Shown here piece after piece: positions 36,672-46,530 of a stretch of 64,000 nucleotides of DNA. The number at the start of each line of letters is the position of its first letter. The stretch's first letter is position 1. Below the pieces are notes generated by a model. It worked only from the letters and a program-made list of their open reading frames with translations. It made no database searches and was not told where the DNA came from. Source of the DNA: Delphinus delphis (Eukaryota > Chordata > Mammalia > Artiodactyla > Delphinidae); the NCBI RefSeq assembly GCF_949987515.2, contig NW_027192672.1, positions 558,001 to 622,000 of the forward strand, in the 5' to 3' direction. A program made the position numbers and the translations under genes.

Positions 36672-37745
36672 TTGGCTAAAAAAGTGTATGCCCTTTTCTT
36701 GAATATATACAGAAAAGAACGCATACACCCTTTTTGGCCAACTGCAATGTTGGCAATGTTCAGCTCCTTTTCTTGTGCTTAATGGCGAGTCCTTTCTACC
36801 TCCTCAAATCCCTTTCCTGCCATTCTCCCTTGCTTACAAGTCCTTTTCTCTGACTTTCCTCAAGACATTTTTCAGTGATGGATATTTTCAACTCTGCAGT
36901 TTTGTGAATTTTACTGCCCCTGAGTTCCATTGTTCAACTCGTGTTTATGGGAACTGGCCACAAAGCAGTGGGATTTCCTCAAGCCCTATACTGTTTCCAT
37001 GGGCAACCCTAGCCTTTGGTCAATTCGTCTTCCTGATTGGAAATTAGAGTGACATGTGCCTGTCTGAACACCTAGGACTTGTCTCTCATTGTTCCTCATC
37101 CTTCCGCTTCATCCTCTGGACAAATTCCAAACTGTACGCAACAGGATGTTGACAGTGCTGACATCTCCAAGTGGGGAGACTGTTAGTAAAGACGCTGGAG
37201 GGGTGAACCCGAGCACCAGGAGATGAGGAGATGAGATGCCTTTTCCAAACTCTTCCCGATCAGACGGTATACCATCCTCTGGGTGTGACAGACATGTTTT
37301 AGCAGTAGGAAGAGTCCCATTCATGTAAGGAGAACACCAGAGCTTTTTCAAAATCAGTGTCTCCCCGAAACCCAAACTGGGGAAGTTTTTAAGCTACAGC
37401 TACACATATGTTCATTAAGGGCCTTGGGAAGTAGGCAGAGTCCAAACTTTAGATGATTGAAGTCTTCAGGGTCAGAAGCACTCACCACCAGCTTCCCTTA
37501 GGCTACACTTTAACTGTCATTGATAGATGATGTCAATAAAAATATCTATTCTTTTTCAGATTATTTCCCCTTATAGGTTATTGCAAAATGTTGAGTGTAG
37601 TTCCCTGTGCTATACAGTAGTTCCTTGTTGATGATCTATTTTATACATAGCAGTGTGTATGTGTTCATTCCAAACTGTTAATTTATCCCTCCTCCCACCT
37701 TTCCCCTTTGGTAATAATAAATTATAAGGTTTTATACTTCTCAGA
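36672..37745 (+). repeat. Most diverged monomer gamma, truncated; array edge
   Basis: The hairpin is still visible (36,672-36,741) but imperfect. Satellite similarity runs to about 37,343. About 180 bp without similarity follow (37,343-37,524), then the L1-derived part resumes at about 37,525 (TATTCTTTTTCAGATTATTT; TAGTTCCCTGTGCTATACAG) and fades at about 37,745. Second copy 48,273-49,346. Confidence 0.75.
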
Positions 37746-38073
37746 AATGGGGGAGCTGAAAGAGAGGTATCATTTTCAATGGAAAAGCATTTAAAACAAG
37801 ATTGAAGGTTTAACCAAGATTATTAGCTGTACATCCTTGGAAAGAAATCACTTCGTTTCTCTAATATTGACCTGACAAATAAGACAAACCTTTTCACTGA
37901 ACTTGCTTATAAAAAGTGATGGAAATATCAAATGGAAGTGTTAAAAACATCTTATTTTACCCGAGCCTTATACACTGTTCTATGTTAACTACAGTTTGGC
38001 TCACACATCTGTTCATTGAGGTTACAATAGTCTCAATTTCTGTTACTGATCCTCCAGAGTGGACCCCAACAAG
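37746..38073. other. AT-rich unique spacer
   Basis: No gene, RNA gene or repeat recognised between the last satellite similarity and the retroviral LTR. A 150-codon open frame starting at 37,916 runs into the LTR and looks accidental. Second copy 49,347-49,674. Confidence 0.5.
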
Positions 38074-38516
38074 TGTCCCCCTGCCCAGTGTCATTGGGGC
38101 CAACAGATCGAGACTGAGTTTGGTTCACAAGCAAAGGAAACTTTATATTTTGATCAGAGAATGGAGAGGTGAGAGCATGCACTACCCCGTGGGCTGTGGG
38201 CTGGGCTGCTGTGTAGAGATCCTGTCAGAGTCAGTGGGAGGGAGGGAGGCGGCGGAGCTCTCGAGGGCCGGGTTGGCTGTAGCTCAGGCTCTATATCGTG
38301 GAGTCTGCACTGGGCCCCAGGAGCTGAGGTGTCGACCCAGCCATTCTGCACTAGGAAATCTGGTCTGAAGTGCCGGGTGTGGAACCTCTGCATGCGGGAC
38401 CCTAGGAGCACGTGAAATTAGACAAAGCACAAAGGATAAAAAAGGTTAGACTTGACTTTATTGCCCAGATTCTATTTTTATCTCCCAGGGATTTTTAATG
38501 GGCTTTGCTGGGGACA
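38074..38516 (-). repeat. 3' LTR of the endogenous retrovirus (443 bp)
   Basis: On the minus strand it begins TGTCCCC and ends GGGGACA, a perfect 7-bp terminal inverted repeat. It is preceded directly by a polypurine tract (AAAAGGCAGAGGAGGGG, complement of about 38,519-38,535). An AATATAAAG sequence near 38,145 (minus strand) may serve as TATA or poly(A) signal. No second LTR is present within the island, so a target duplication cannot be tested. Confidence 0.75.
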
Positions 38517-38829
38517 AACCCCTCCTCTGCCTTTTGTCCCGTTCCTCATTCTTGGAGTGCTGAGGGTGCAGACCCTTCTTCTGTAACTGCTGAGTGCTGA
38601 GTTGGGAGCCCTCATACCCTGGGGCGAGGGTCAGAGCTTCTCCCCAGCAGCCTCCCGGTGACGTTGATTGTCCCCAGGACCCCTGCCTCCCTGCTCGTCC
38701 ACCTGAGCACCAGCATTGGAAGTGTTATAGATTCTAATGACCTTTAAGGGTCCAGGAAAGAGATGTGCAGAGACGCTGTGGGGGCCGGTTTCACCCCGCC
38801 CCACATTTGTTCGGCCACCTTAGGCTGAC

Positions 38830-39060
38830 CGTCTCTGCCAGCCTAGATGCTCTGACCAGTAGTCTGCGCTTTCTTCAGTTAGGCCCCTGAATTAACGTAC
38901 AAACAGCACCAGGTGTCAGAGCCCTGCTCGCTCAACTCCCAGACAGTCCAGGGTCAGTGGTGACCAAGGACCATGATGGCTACTGAGTCAACAGCCTTTT
39001 GAAGTAAACAGGAGTCCAGCCGGTCTTATTGGCCACCATCATCACGGTGTCTGTAGGCTT
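38830..39060 (-). pseudogene. Possible env transmembrane remnant of the retrovirus
   Basis: Minus-strand translation of 38,883-38,923 contains CCLYVNSG, similar to the CC-aromatic-N segment that follows the immunosuppressive region in gammaretrovirus transmembrane proteins. The rest is broken by stops. Position between pol and LTR fits. Identification is weak; it could be chance. Second copy 50,431-50,661. Confidence 0.3.
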
Positions 39061-39539
39061 TTCTATGGTGACAGTGTGGTATACTGTTCCCCCGCCAAGA
39101 TTATTAGCTCCCCTCTGGGTGCAGTAAGTCCTGCAAGCAGTAGTCTACTCTTTTGGGACACACTCTTGTTGTTTTATGAGAGAAACTCCAGGTCAAGTGA
39201 TGTTCACACGAGTCGTCATGGTGCCCTGTTGCCCCCGGTTATCTCTCTGGATGTTGGAGTTGGAGGGCCTCCTCACTCGAGGTCGGTGTGCCCACGGAGC
39301 GAACGCTGCAACTTCAGGGCATGGTTGGTGGTTAGGATCACCACGTGGGGTCCTTTTCCCTTAGGAGGGAGGTGGCCTTTTGGGCTGCTGATTTCCAGGT
39401 TTTTAGATACCGCCAGTATCTTGGCCAGATGTGGCAGTGGGCCAAGCCCCTTAGTGACCGTAGTTTATCCTACCTGGATGGCATTCTTGCATTGTTCCAT
39501 TTCAAGTGGTCCCAGTTTTTGCACTAATTCTCCAATGGC
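39061..39539 (-). pseudogene. Degenerate 3' pol region
   Basis: Lies directly downstream of the recognisable reverse transcriptase on the minus strand. A short stretch (VILTTNHALK near 39,315-39,345) fits the region between reverse transcriptase and RNase H, but stops are frequent and no catalytic residues can be assigned. Second copy 50,662-51,140. Confidence 0.4.
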
Positions 39540-40300
39540 AATTCACCTTTCACCGGGAATGTAAAGGTCAAAGGGTTTAGCTAAATTAGGGAGTTCCAGG
39601 GCAAGGGTCTGAATTGACTGCTCTTTCCATTCTTGAAAGGCCACTTCTGGATTCTATTCAAAAGGATCATCATCTTTTCCTTTCAGTGTTTCATATAGAG
39701 GCCCAGCTAGTAGACTGTAGTTAGGGATCCAGAAGCAGCAAACCCTGGCCTCCCCAGGAACCCCTAAGCTGTCTTCTAGTTTTAGAAAGGGGTAAGGCTG
39801 AAAATGGTTTCTTCCCTTTCCTGGGATGGGCTTCTCTGACCTTCTGTGAGAATGAAGCCCAGGCAGGTCACCGCAGTCTGTGATATTTGAGCTTTTTCTT
39901 GGACAACTTCTATCCTTTATTGGCTTGGTAGTTCAGAGGCCTCCTTAGTAGGGCTGGTGATCAGAATGTCGTCTGCATATTGAAGGAGGGTTTCCTTTTC
40001 CAGAGGTAGAACTTTTAGGTCTTTAGCTAAGCTTTCCCCAAAGATGGTGTGGGAATTTTTGCACCCTTGGGGCCAGACGGCCCGGAAGTATTGTTTTAGT
40101 TGTATGTTGAGTCCTGCCACTCACAAGCCAAAATTTCTTGTGACTCTGGGACTAATGGAATACAAAAGAAGGCATCATTGAAGACTAATACAGAATACCA
40201 TGTCCTGGTGGTTGGTAGAATGACCAGCAGGGTGTAGGAATTAGGAGCAACTGGAGGTATATCCTCGGTGGCTTCACTGACTGTCCTGACATCCTTTACC
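39540..40300 (-). pseudogene. Retroviral pol pseudogene: reverse transcriptase and adjoining region
   Basis: Minus-strand frames show reverse-transcriptase signatures in order: DAFFCIPL (about 40,155-40,178), then WPQG, FGESL and the catalytic LQYADD in the open stretch 39,917-40,120. More pol-like sequence follows in 39,540-39,900 (LGRPGF, ending in a LAKPFDLYIPGE segment). The two aspartates of YADD remain, but the upstream part is in another frame: a TGA stands directly before the 39,917-40,120 stretch and the frame changes near 40,105-40,120. Further stops break the rest. It is a dead remnant. The 162-codon plus-strand frame at 39,076-39,564 is its antisense shadow. Second copy 51,141-51,901, where the open part is 51,518-51,721. 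Confidence 0.85.
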
Positions 40301-40311
40301 AGGTCCCCAGC

Positions 40312-40461
40312 AGCCCATGGGGCTCTCGTGGTCAGACCAATCCCAGAATATGGAGCTCACCTGGGCAGGTACCCCACCCCCACCCCAGCCCACGGGGCTC
40401 TCGTGGTCAGGCCCCTCCCAGGATACAGAGCTACCCTTGCAGGTACCGTGGCAGGGCTGGG
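40312..40461 (+). repeat. Two-unit ~75-bp tandem repeat
   Basis: AGCCCATGGGGCTCTCGTGG at 40,312 recurs as AGCCCACGGGGCTCTCGTGG at 40,387; each unit ends in CAGGTACC. Units are diverged in their middle. It lies exactly where retroviral similarity ends. Second copy 51,913-52,062. Confidence 0.75.
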
Positions 40462-40544
40462 CACACAGGAACCGTGCACATAGCCCTCATTGCAGAGCAC
40501 CCCCAGCTCACCTGTCGCTCAGAGCTGACACAGAGCACCTCAGA

Positions 40545-40620
40545 GCAGGACTTGAACTAACAAACAGCAGCTGCGACAGGTCTGTGACCCTGGGCATCAC
40601 TCCGTGAGGCCTCCCTCCAC
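40545..40620 (+). mobile_element. Possible MIR SINE core
   Basis: GACTTGAAC, then AGCTG, CTGTGACCCTGGGCA and GTGAGGCCTC occur in the order of the MIR core (tRNA-derived ancient mammalian SINE). Strongly diverged; by eye only. Second copy 52,146-52,221. Confidence 0.35.
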
Positions 40621-41742
40621 CTGGTCTTCCAGAGACTTCCACTGCACCCGGGGCACCAGGCCTCTGTCTCCAACCACCACCCACCCCTCCTCTGCCTGAC
40701 TCCTGGGTTCCTCTCATTAGGAGAGGGTTTTCTTGAAGTTGTCTCCCACTCATGGGCCAGATAAAATGATTAGAAAACAAGCCAAAGCTGCAGCCCCTTG
40801 TCTATCCTGACTCTCAGGAGCCCACACCTGTTCCTTGGACCTGGCCGGTTCAGCAAGTTCCATTTTCTGCAACTGTGAGCCCCTGAGGGGTGATGATTGG
40901 CTGACCTGGGCAGCCTTACCGTGCCGGCCAGCCCTCCCCAGGTGTGCCTGGGTTGAGATCAATATAAATACCACTCCAGGCAGCAAGAGCCCCTGCAGCC
41001 GTGCCTGACGCCATTTTCTCTGCCCTGTCAGCAGTCTCGGGGCTGGGCTGGTGGGAGGGAGTGAGAGGCCACGGCTTTGTGGGTGGCCCAGTGTGAGTGG
41101 GGCTCTGCTGGACTTTCTGCAGCAGTTGCCAGGCTGCCACCTGCTAAAGAAGAGGATGTGTCACCCATACCTGCTGCTGGAATTTCTCCCTGGGCAGAGG
41201 TGAGGAAGGAAAAAAGCAGTGGGGGCAGGGACAGGACGGGTATCTCAGGCAGGGAAATGGAAATCTTCCAGAAGAGCACCCAGGGCCAGGACCATCCTGG
41301 CTGGCCTGCAGGCACCAAGTCGGCCGGCATGCTGTCACTCGTGTGGCTCTATGGCCCTTCCTCTAGGCTTTCAAGTCCTTGTATATATTCAGGTGTTTTA
41401 CCTGGGACGGGTGGGAATAGTTCAGCAGCAACTGGCCTGGGGCTCAGCTCACGTTTACTCACAGATGCCTCGGCACGGTGCCCCAGCTTTGCAATGAGGA
41501 CGCTTGTTGCGTGGGGGCTGCTGGCTGAATGGGAGACGATTCCCCACCACTGACCAACTTCACAATTGTTTACAACTGGAGCAAGTGCCCTGATACGGTT
41601 TTCCTCTGTGTAACTGGTGGGTTCTGTGTTTTTTTTCTCTTTTTCGTTTTTGGTTCAAGGTAGATTTTATTCCTCTTTTTTGTATTTACAGATATAAGCA
41701 TGGAAATAATTTATTCATATAAATACATGTATGTGCAGGGAA
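40621..41742. other. Unclassified GC-rich island sequence
   Basis: About 1.1 kb of CpG-containing, GC-richer DNA, unlike the satellite. Open frames on both strands (for example 41,077-41,553 plus; 41,028-41,330 minus) overlap one another, show no recognisable domain and are probably accidental. T-rich runs at 41,628-41,760 mark the transition to the L1. Second copy 52,222-53,343. Confidence 0.4.
40896..40970 (+). promoter_or_regulatory. Promoter-like CCAAT + TATA pair
   Basis: An inverted CCAAT box (ATTGG, 40,896-40,900) lies about 60 bp upstream of a good TATA element (AATATAAATA, 40,961-40,970) in GC-rich surroundings. A start site would fall near 40,995. No transcript or coding exon can be assigned; it could be part of an unrecognised LTR or chance. 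Second copy 52,497-52,571. Confidence 0.25.
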
Positions 41743-42486
41743 TAATTGTTTTTTCTGTTTTATTTTTTAAATTTTACTTCTTTTTAATTTTGAATTTTAT
41801 TTTATATTTTTATACAGCAGGTTCTTATTGGTTATCTATTTTATACATATAAATGTATACATGCCAATCCCAGTCTCTCAACTCCTCCCACCACCACCCC
41901 CCCAACAGCTTTCCCCCCTTGTTGTCCATACGTTTGTTGTCTACATCTGTTGCTCTATTTATGCCTTGCAAAATGGTTAATCTGTACAGTTTTTCTAGGT
42001 TCCACATATATGCATGAATATACAAGATTTGTTTTTCTCCTTCTGACTTACTTCACTCTGTATGACAGTCTCTAGATCCATCGACGTCTCTACAAATGAC
42101 CCAATTTCATTCCTTTTCATGGCTTAGTAATATTCCATTTTATATATGTACCACAGCTTTATGCATTCGTCTGTCTGTGGGCATTTAGGTTGCTTCCATT
42201 ACCTCGATATTGTAAATAGTGATGCAATGAACATTGCGGTGAATGACTCTTTTTGATTTATGGTTTTGTCTGGGTATATGTCCAGTACTGGGATTGCTGT
42301 ATCATATGGTAATTCTATTGTTAGTTTCTTAAGAAATTCCATATTGTTCTCCATAATGACTGTATCAATTTATATTCCCAACAATAGTGGAAGAGGGTTC
42401 CTTTTCTCCACACCCTTTCCAGCATTTTTTGTTTGTAGATTTTCAATGATGCCTATTCTACCAGGTGTGAGGTGATACCTCATTGT
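41743..42486 (-). mobile_element. L1 3' end, antisense, truncated at the satellite junction
   Basis: Classic cetartiodactyl L1 tail read in reverse: T-rich run, TTTTATACAGCAGGTTCTTA, the C-rich stretch near 41,890, then the end of ORF2 (AGTAATATTCCATTTTATAT, GTAAATAGTGATGCAATGAA, GTTCTCCATAATGACTGTAT, GTGAGGTGATACCTCATTGT). It stops inside ORF2 at 42,486, where satellite begins directly. Non-functional fragment. Second copy 53,344-54,087. Confidence 0.9.
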
Positions 42487-44780
42487 TGAATCCATTTCGT
42501 TGAGCAAGGGGTAGCTCTTGTCTATTACATACTTGGCTTATGGAACGGTATCTGTGCTAATTTCAAACTCTGCTTTTATGCAGCACCCCAACTCACCTTC
42601 CCCCTTAAGCAGGCATAAGTTGGTTTTCTAAACTTGAGACCCTGTTCTGTTTTGTAATTCAGTTCATGTGTAGCCAAGTTCACATTCCGTGTATTAGTGA
42701 TACCTTATGATGTTTCTTTTTCTGTGTGACTTATTTCACTTAGAATCATCGTGCCTCAATCCACTCATTATGCTGGTACGGGCCTGGTGACATAGATTTC
42801 ATTGCTGAGTGGTATTCTGTTGTACAGAAGTACCGCAACTTCTTTCTCCATTATTTGCTCTCTGGGATATTTAACTTGTGCCGTAGAAGAGATTCCTGTA
42901 AAAAGAGCCGTCCCAAATTTTGGGGTTGCTGTGTCTTTTTGATATTAATTTCCCTAAGCTATAGGACCATAAGTGGAAGTGCCCTAGGCTCTGTTGCTTT
43001 GTTTTTTAGATGTTTCAGGAAACACCATACACTTCTCCAGAGTGGCTGTTGGCAATTTACATCCCGCCCATCAGCATAACAAGGCTCCCATTTCTCCATG
43101 GCCTGTCCTGCCTTTCTGGATTTTACACTTTATTCTGATGGCCCTTTTGACCGGGGGGAAGTGAGACTTCATTGTAGTGCAGATTTCCTTTGCAAGCTTG
43201 CTTGGTTGGCCAAAAAGGGCGTATGCGTTTTTTCCTGAATATATTCAGGAAATAACGCATATGCCCTTTTGGCAAAGTGCATCATTGTGGACGTTCTGCC
43301 TCTTTTCCTACGCTTTCAATGCAATTCCAGTCTACCTCCTGAAATCGGTATCCTGCAATTCTGCCCCGCTTTCAAGTCCTCTTGGAAGCCTTACTTCAGT
43401 ATATTTTTGGACGATAGCTGTCATTTATAACTCTGCAGGTTTGTGAATTACAGTGCCCCTGAGCTCCTTTCTTCAACTCGCTTTCTTTTGAGCTGGCCGC
43501 AACACCGCAGGATGGCTTCAGGCCCTAATCTGGTTCTGGCACGGCACGCTGAGCCTTTGGTTATTTCCTCTTCCTGGTGGGAAATGAGAGTTAAATTTGC
43601 CCGTCCAGACACCTCCAGCTAGTCTCTCATTGGTTCTCCCTATTCCTGTTCATCTTCCGCAGAAATTGCAAACTGGGCCAAACAGGAGGTTATAAGTTCT
43701 GACTCTCCAAGTTGGGAGAGTGTTAGTAAAGGGTCTGGAATGTTGCACCCGAGTACCAGGGGAGGAAAACTGAGACATATTTGAACACGTCTCCCGTTCA
43801 CACGGTTGATCATACTCTGGGTTCCACATGCATGTTTTAGCTGAAGGAAGAATACCTTAAACCTGGAGAGTTGAGACCCGTGGAATGGGTACCATGCAAT
43901 ATGACTTCTAAGGGTCTTCATTTGCTCACCGAACCTCTCCAATCCTATCACTGCTGCGTTTATGCCCCTGTACACACGCTTGATTCTCTTTCGGAGACAT
44001 AGCAATCCATAGGTTTTAAGATACTTACTAGTCAGGTACATTCTTAGGCGTTTAATATGGGGTGTTGAGTCCATTTCGTTGAGCAAGGAGTAGCTCTTGT
44101 CTATTCCATATTTGGCTTAAGGAACTTTATCTGTGCTCATTTCAATCTCTGGTTTTATGCAGCACCCCACTCACCTTCCCCCTTAAGCAAGCGTAAGTTG
44201 GTTTTCTAAACTTGAGACACTGTTCTGTTTTGTAATTCAGTTCATGTGTAGCCAAGTTCACATTCTGTGTATTAGTGATACCTTATGATGTTTCTTTTCT
44301 GTGTGACTTATTTCAGTTCGAATCATCATACCTGAATCCACTCATTATGCTGCTACGGGCCTGATGACATAGATTTCATTGCTGAGTGATATTGAATTGT
44401 ACGTAAGTACCACAAGTTCTTTATCCATTTTTCACTTTCTGCGATATTGAACTTGTACCGTAAACGAGGTTCTTGTAAACAGAGCCGTCCCAAACTTTGG
44501 GGTGGCTGTGTTTTTGATTTTAATTTCCCTAAGCTATAGGACCATAAGTGGAAGTGCCCTAGGCTCTGTTGCTTTGTTTTTTAGATGTTTCAGGAAACAC
44601 CATACACTTCTCCAGAGTGGCTGTTGGCAATTTACATCCCGCCCATCAGCATAACAAGGCTCCCAGTTCTCCATGGCCTGTCGTGCCTTTATGGATTTTA
44701 CACTTTTTTCAGATGGCCCTTTTGACCGGGGGGAAGTGAGACTTCATTGTAGTGCAGATTTCCTTTGCAAGCTTGCTTGG
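42487..44780 (+). repeat. Satellite array C: partial monomer plus one full unit
   Basis: A 719-bp partial unit (42,487-43,205) starts abruptly at the L1 junction in the 3'-UTR-like part of the monomer. A full 1,575-bp unit with hairpin at 43,206 follows. That hairpin is the most damaged of the young type (GGAAATAACGCATATGCC and a shortened right end, 43,206-43,275). The next hairpin at 44,781 begins the second copy of monomer alpha. Confidence 0.9.
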
Positions 44781-46530
44781 TTGGCCAAAAAGGGCGTATG
44801 CGTTTTTTCCTGAATATATTCAGGAAAAAACGCATACGCCCTTTTTGGCCAAGTGCATCATTGTCGAGTTTCTGACTCTCTTCATATGCTTTCAATGCAA
44901 TTCCAGTCTACCTCCTGAAATCGGTTTCCTGCAATTCTGCCTTGCTTTCAGTGCCTCTTCATAGCCTTACCTCCATATATTTTTTAAAAATAGTTGGCCT
45001 TTATAACTCTGCAGGTTTTTGAATTGCAGTGGCCCTTAGCTCCATTTTTTAGCTCTTATTTTTGTGGTCTTGCCCCATAACCACAGGATTCCTTGAATCC
45101 CTATTTTTCTTCTGGGGCACCTTGCTGTGCCTTTGGTTAATTCTTCTTACTGATGTGATATTAGAGTGACATGTGCCCATTGAAACCGCTACAGCTAGTT
45201 TCTCACTGGTTCCCCCTATTCCCATTCATCCTCTGCACTAACTACAGACTGTGCGATACCAGAACTTAAAGGCATTGACTCCATGTGGGGATGTTGTTAG
45301 TAAAGCGGCTGGAATGTCGATCCGGAGCCCCAGGAGGGGAAAAATGAGGTGCGTTTTAGAAACCTTTCCCGATCATATGGTATACCAGTCGCTGGGTTTC
45401 CCAAGCATGGTTTAGCTGTAGGAAGATTCCCTTCAACCTGGAGTGTTGGGACCCTTGGACTGAGTAGCATGAAGTATTGCATTAAACTTTCGGCAGTTGC
45501 TCACCAAAGCTCACCAATCCTGTCAGCCCCAAGTGTCCAGCCTTATGTCTTATCCAGCTGTGGGTTTATATGTGGTCAATCCAGGTTGCATCACAGCCCC
45601 TGAGCGAATTTTGTAAGAATTTTTCTCTCTTTCATTGTTTCAGCGTTTTGTTTTTAAAATTTATTTCTATAATGGGGTTTAGCTCCTTTTCACTGCTGTG
45701 TTTGTGCCGCTCTGCACACACTCGATTCCCTTATGGAGATATATCAATACATGGGTTTTAAGATTCTTATTCCTCAGATATATTTCTCTGCGGTGTATAG
45801 GGTGTGTTGAGGCCTGTTCATTGAGCAAGGTGTAGATCTTGTCTAATACCTATTTGGTTTATTGAACGGTATCTGTGCTAATTTCAAACTCTGGTTTTAT
45901 GCATCACCCCACCTCTCCTTTCCCCTTAAGCTGACATAAGTGTGTTTTCTAAATGTGAGACACTGTTCTGTTCTGTAATTCATTTCTTGTGCAGCCATAT
46001 TTACCCTCCCTCTATAAGTGATATCTTATGATATGTTTCTTTTTCTGTTTGACTTATTTCAAGTAGTATTATCGGACCTAAATCCACTCTTTATCCTTCT
46101 ACTAGCCTTATTACATTGATTTCATGGTGAAGAGATATTCCATTGTACATAAGTACCACATCTTCTTTATCCATTGTTCTCTTTCCTGGGATATTTAAGG
46201 TGTACTGAAGTTGAGGTTCTTGTAAACAGAGTAGCCCTAAACTGTGGTGTGCTTGTGTCTTGTTGATTTTTAGACTTCCCTAGATATACTCCCATGATTG
46301 GAAGTGTCCTATGCTCTGTAGCTCTGTTTTTTAGATGATTTAGGAACCACCATACACTTCTCCAGAGTGGCTCTCGGCAGTTCACACACTGCCCATCAGC
46401 GTATAAAGGCTCCCTGTTCTCCATGGCCTGTCCTGCATTTCTGGTTTTTACAATTTTTTAGGATGGCCCTTTTGACCGGTGGGAAGTGAGACTTCTTTGT
46501 TGTGCACATTTGCATTGCTTGCTTGCTTCG
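44781..46530 (+). repeat. Diverged long monomer alpha, copy 2 (1,750 bp)
   Basis: Second copy of 33,181-34,929. Its hairpin (44,781-44,852) is perfect, unlike copy 1. The 167-bp segment is present at about 45,523-45,689. Confidence 0.85.

Larger units (their letters stand above)
38074..40310 (-). mobile_element. Truncated class I endogenous retrovirus (gammaretrovirus-like), copy 1
   Basis: Order on the minus strand: reverse transcriptase, the region following it in pol, a possible env transmembrane remnant, a purine-rich tract, then one LTR. The 5' part (LTR, primer site, gag, protease) is missing; similarity stops near 40,310 at a small tandem repeat. Every coding part is broken by stops and frameshifts, so the copy cannot function. 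Second copy 49,675-51,911 at offset 11,601, so it was inserted before that duplication. Confidence 0.75.
33290..43030 (+). repeat. 11.6-kb segmental duplication, copy 1
   Basis: Matches 44,891-54,631 at a constant offset of 11,601 bp with only scattered single-base differences (for example near 37,352, 38,334, 39,306, 39,941, 40,108, 40,687), clearly above 99 % identity. It contains the diverged monomers, the retrovirus, the unclassified DNA, the L1 and the first ~540 bp of satellite. Similarity continues into satellite on both sides at lower identity, so exact ends cannot be set. Confidence 0.9.

Noticed and set aside
37916..38368. 150-codon plus-strand frame (and copy at 49,517-49,969)
   Set aside because: It runs from unique DNA into the antisense LTR; no domain is visible.
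39076..39564. 162-codon plus-strand frame (and its copy at 50,677-51,165)
   Set aside because: It is the antisense shadow of the degenerate retroviral pol region.
41077..41553. 158-codon frame in the GC-rich island
   Set aside because: GC-rich DNA has long chance frames; frames on both strands overlap, with no domain or homology recognised.
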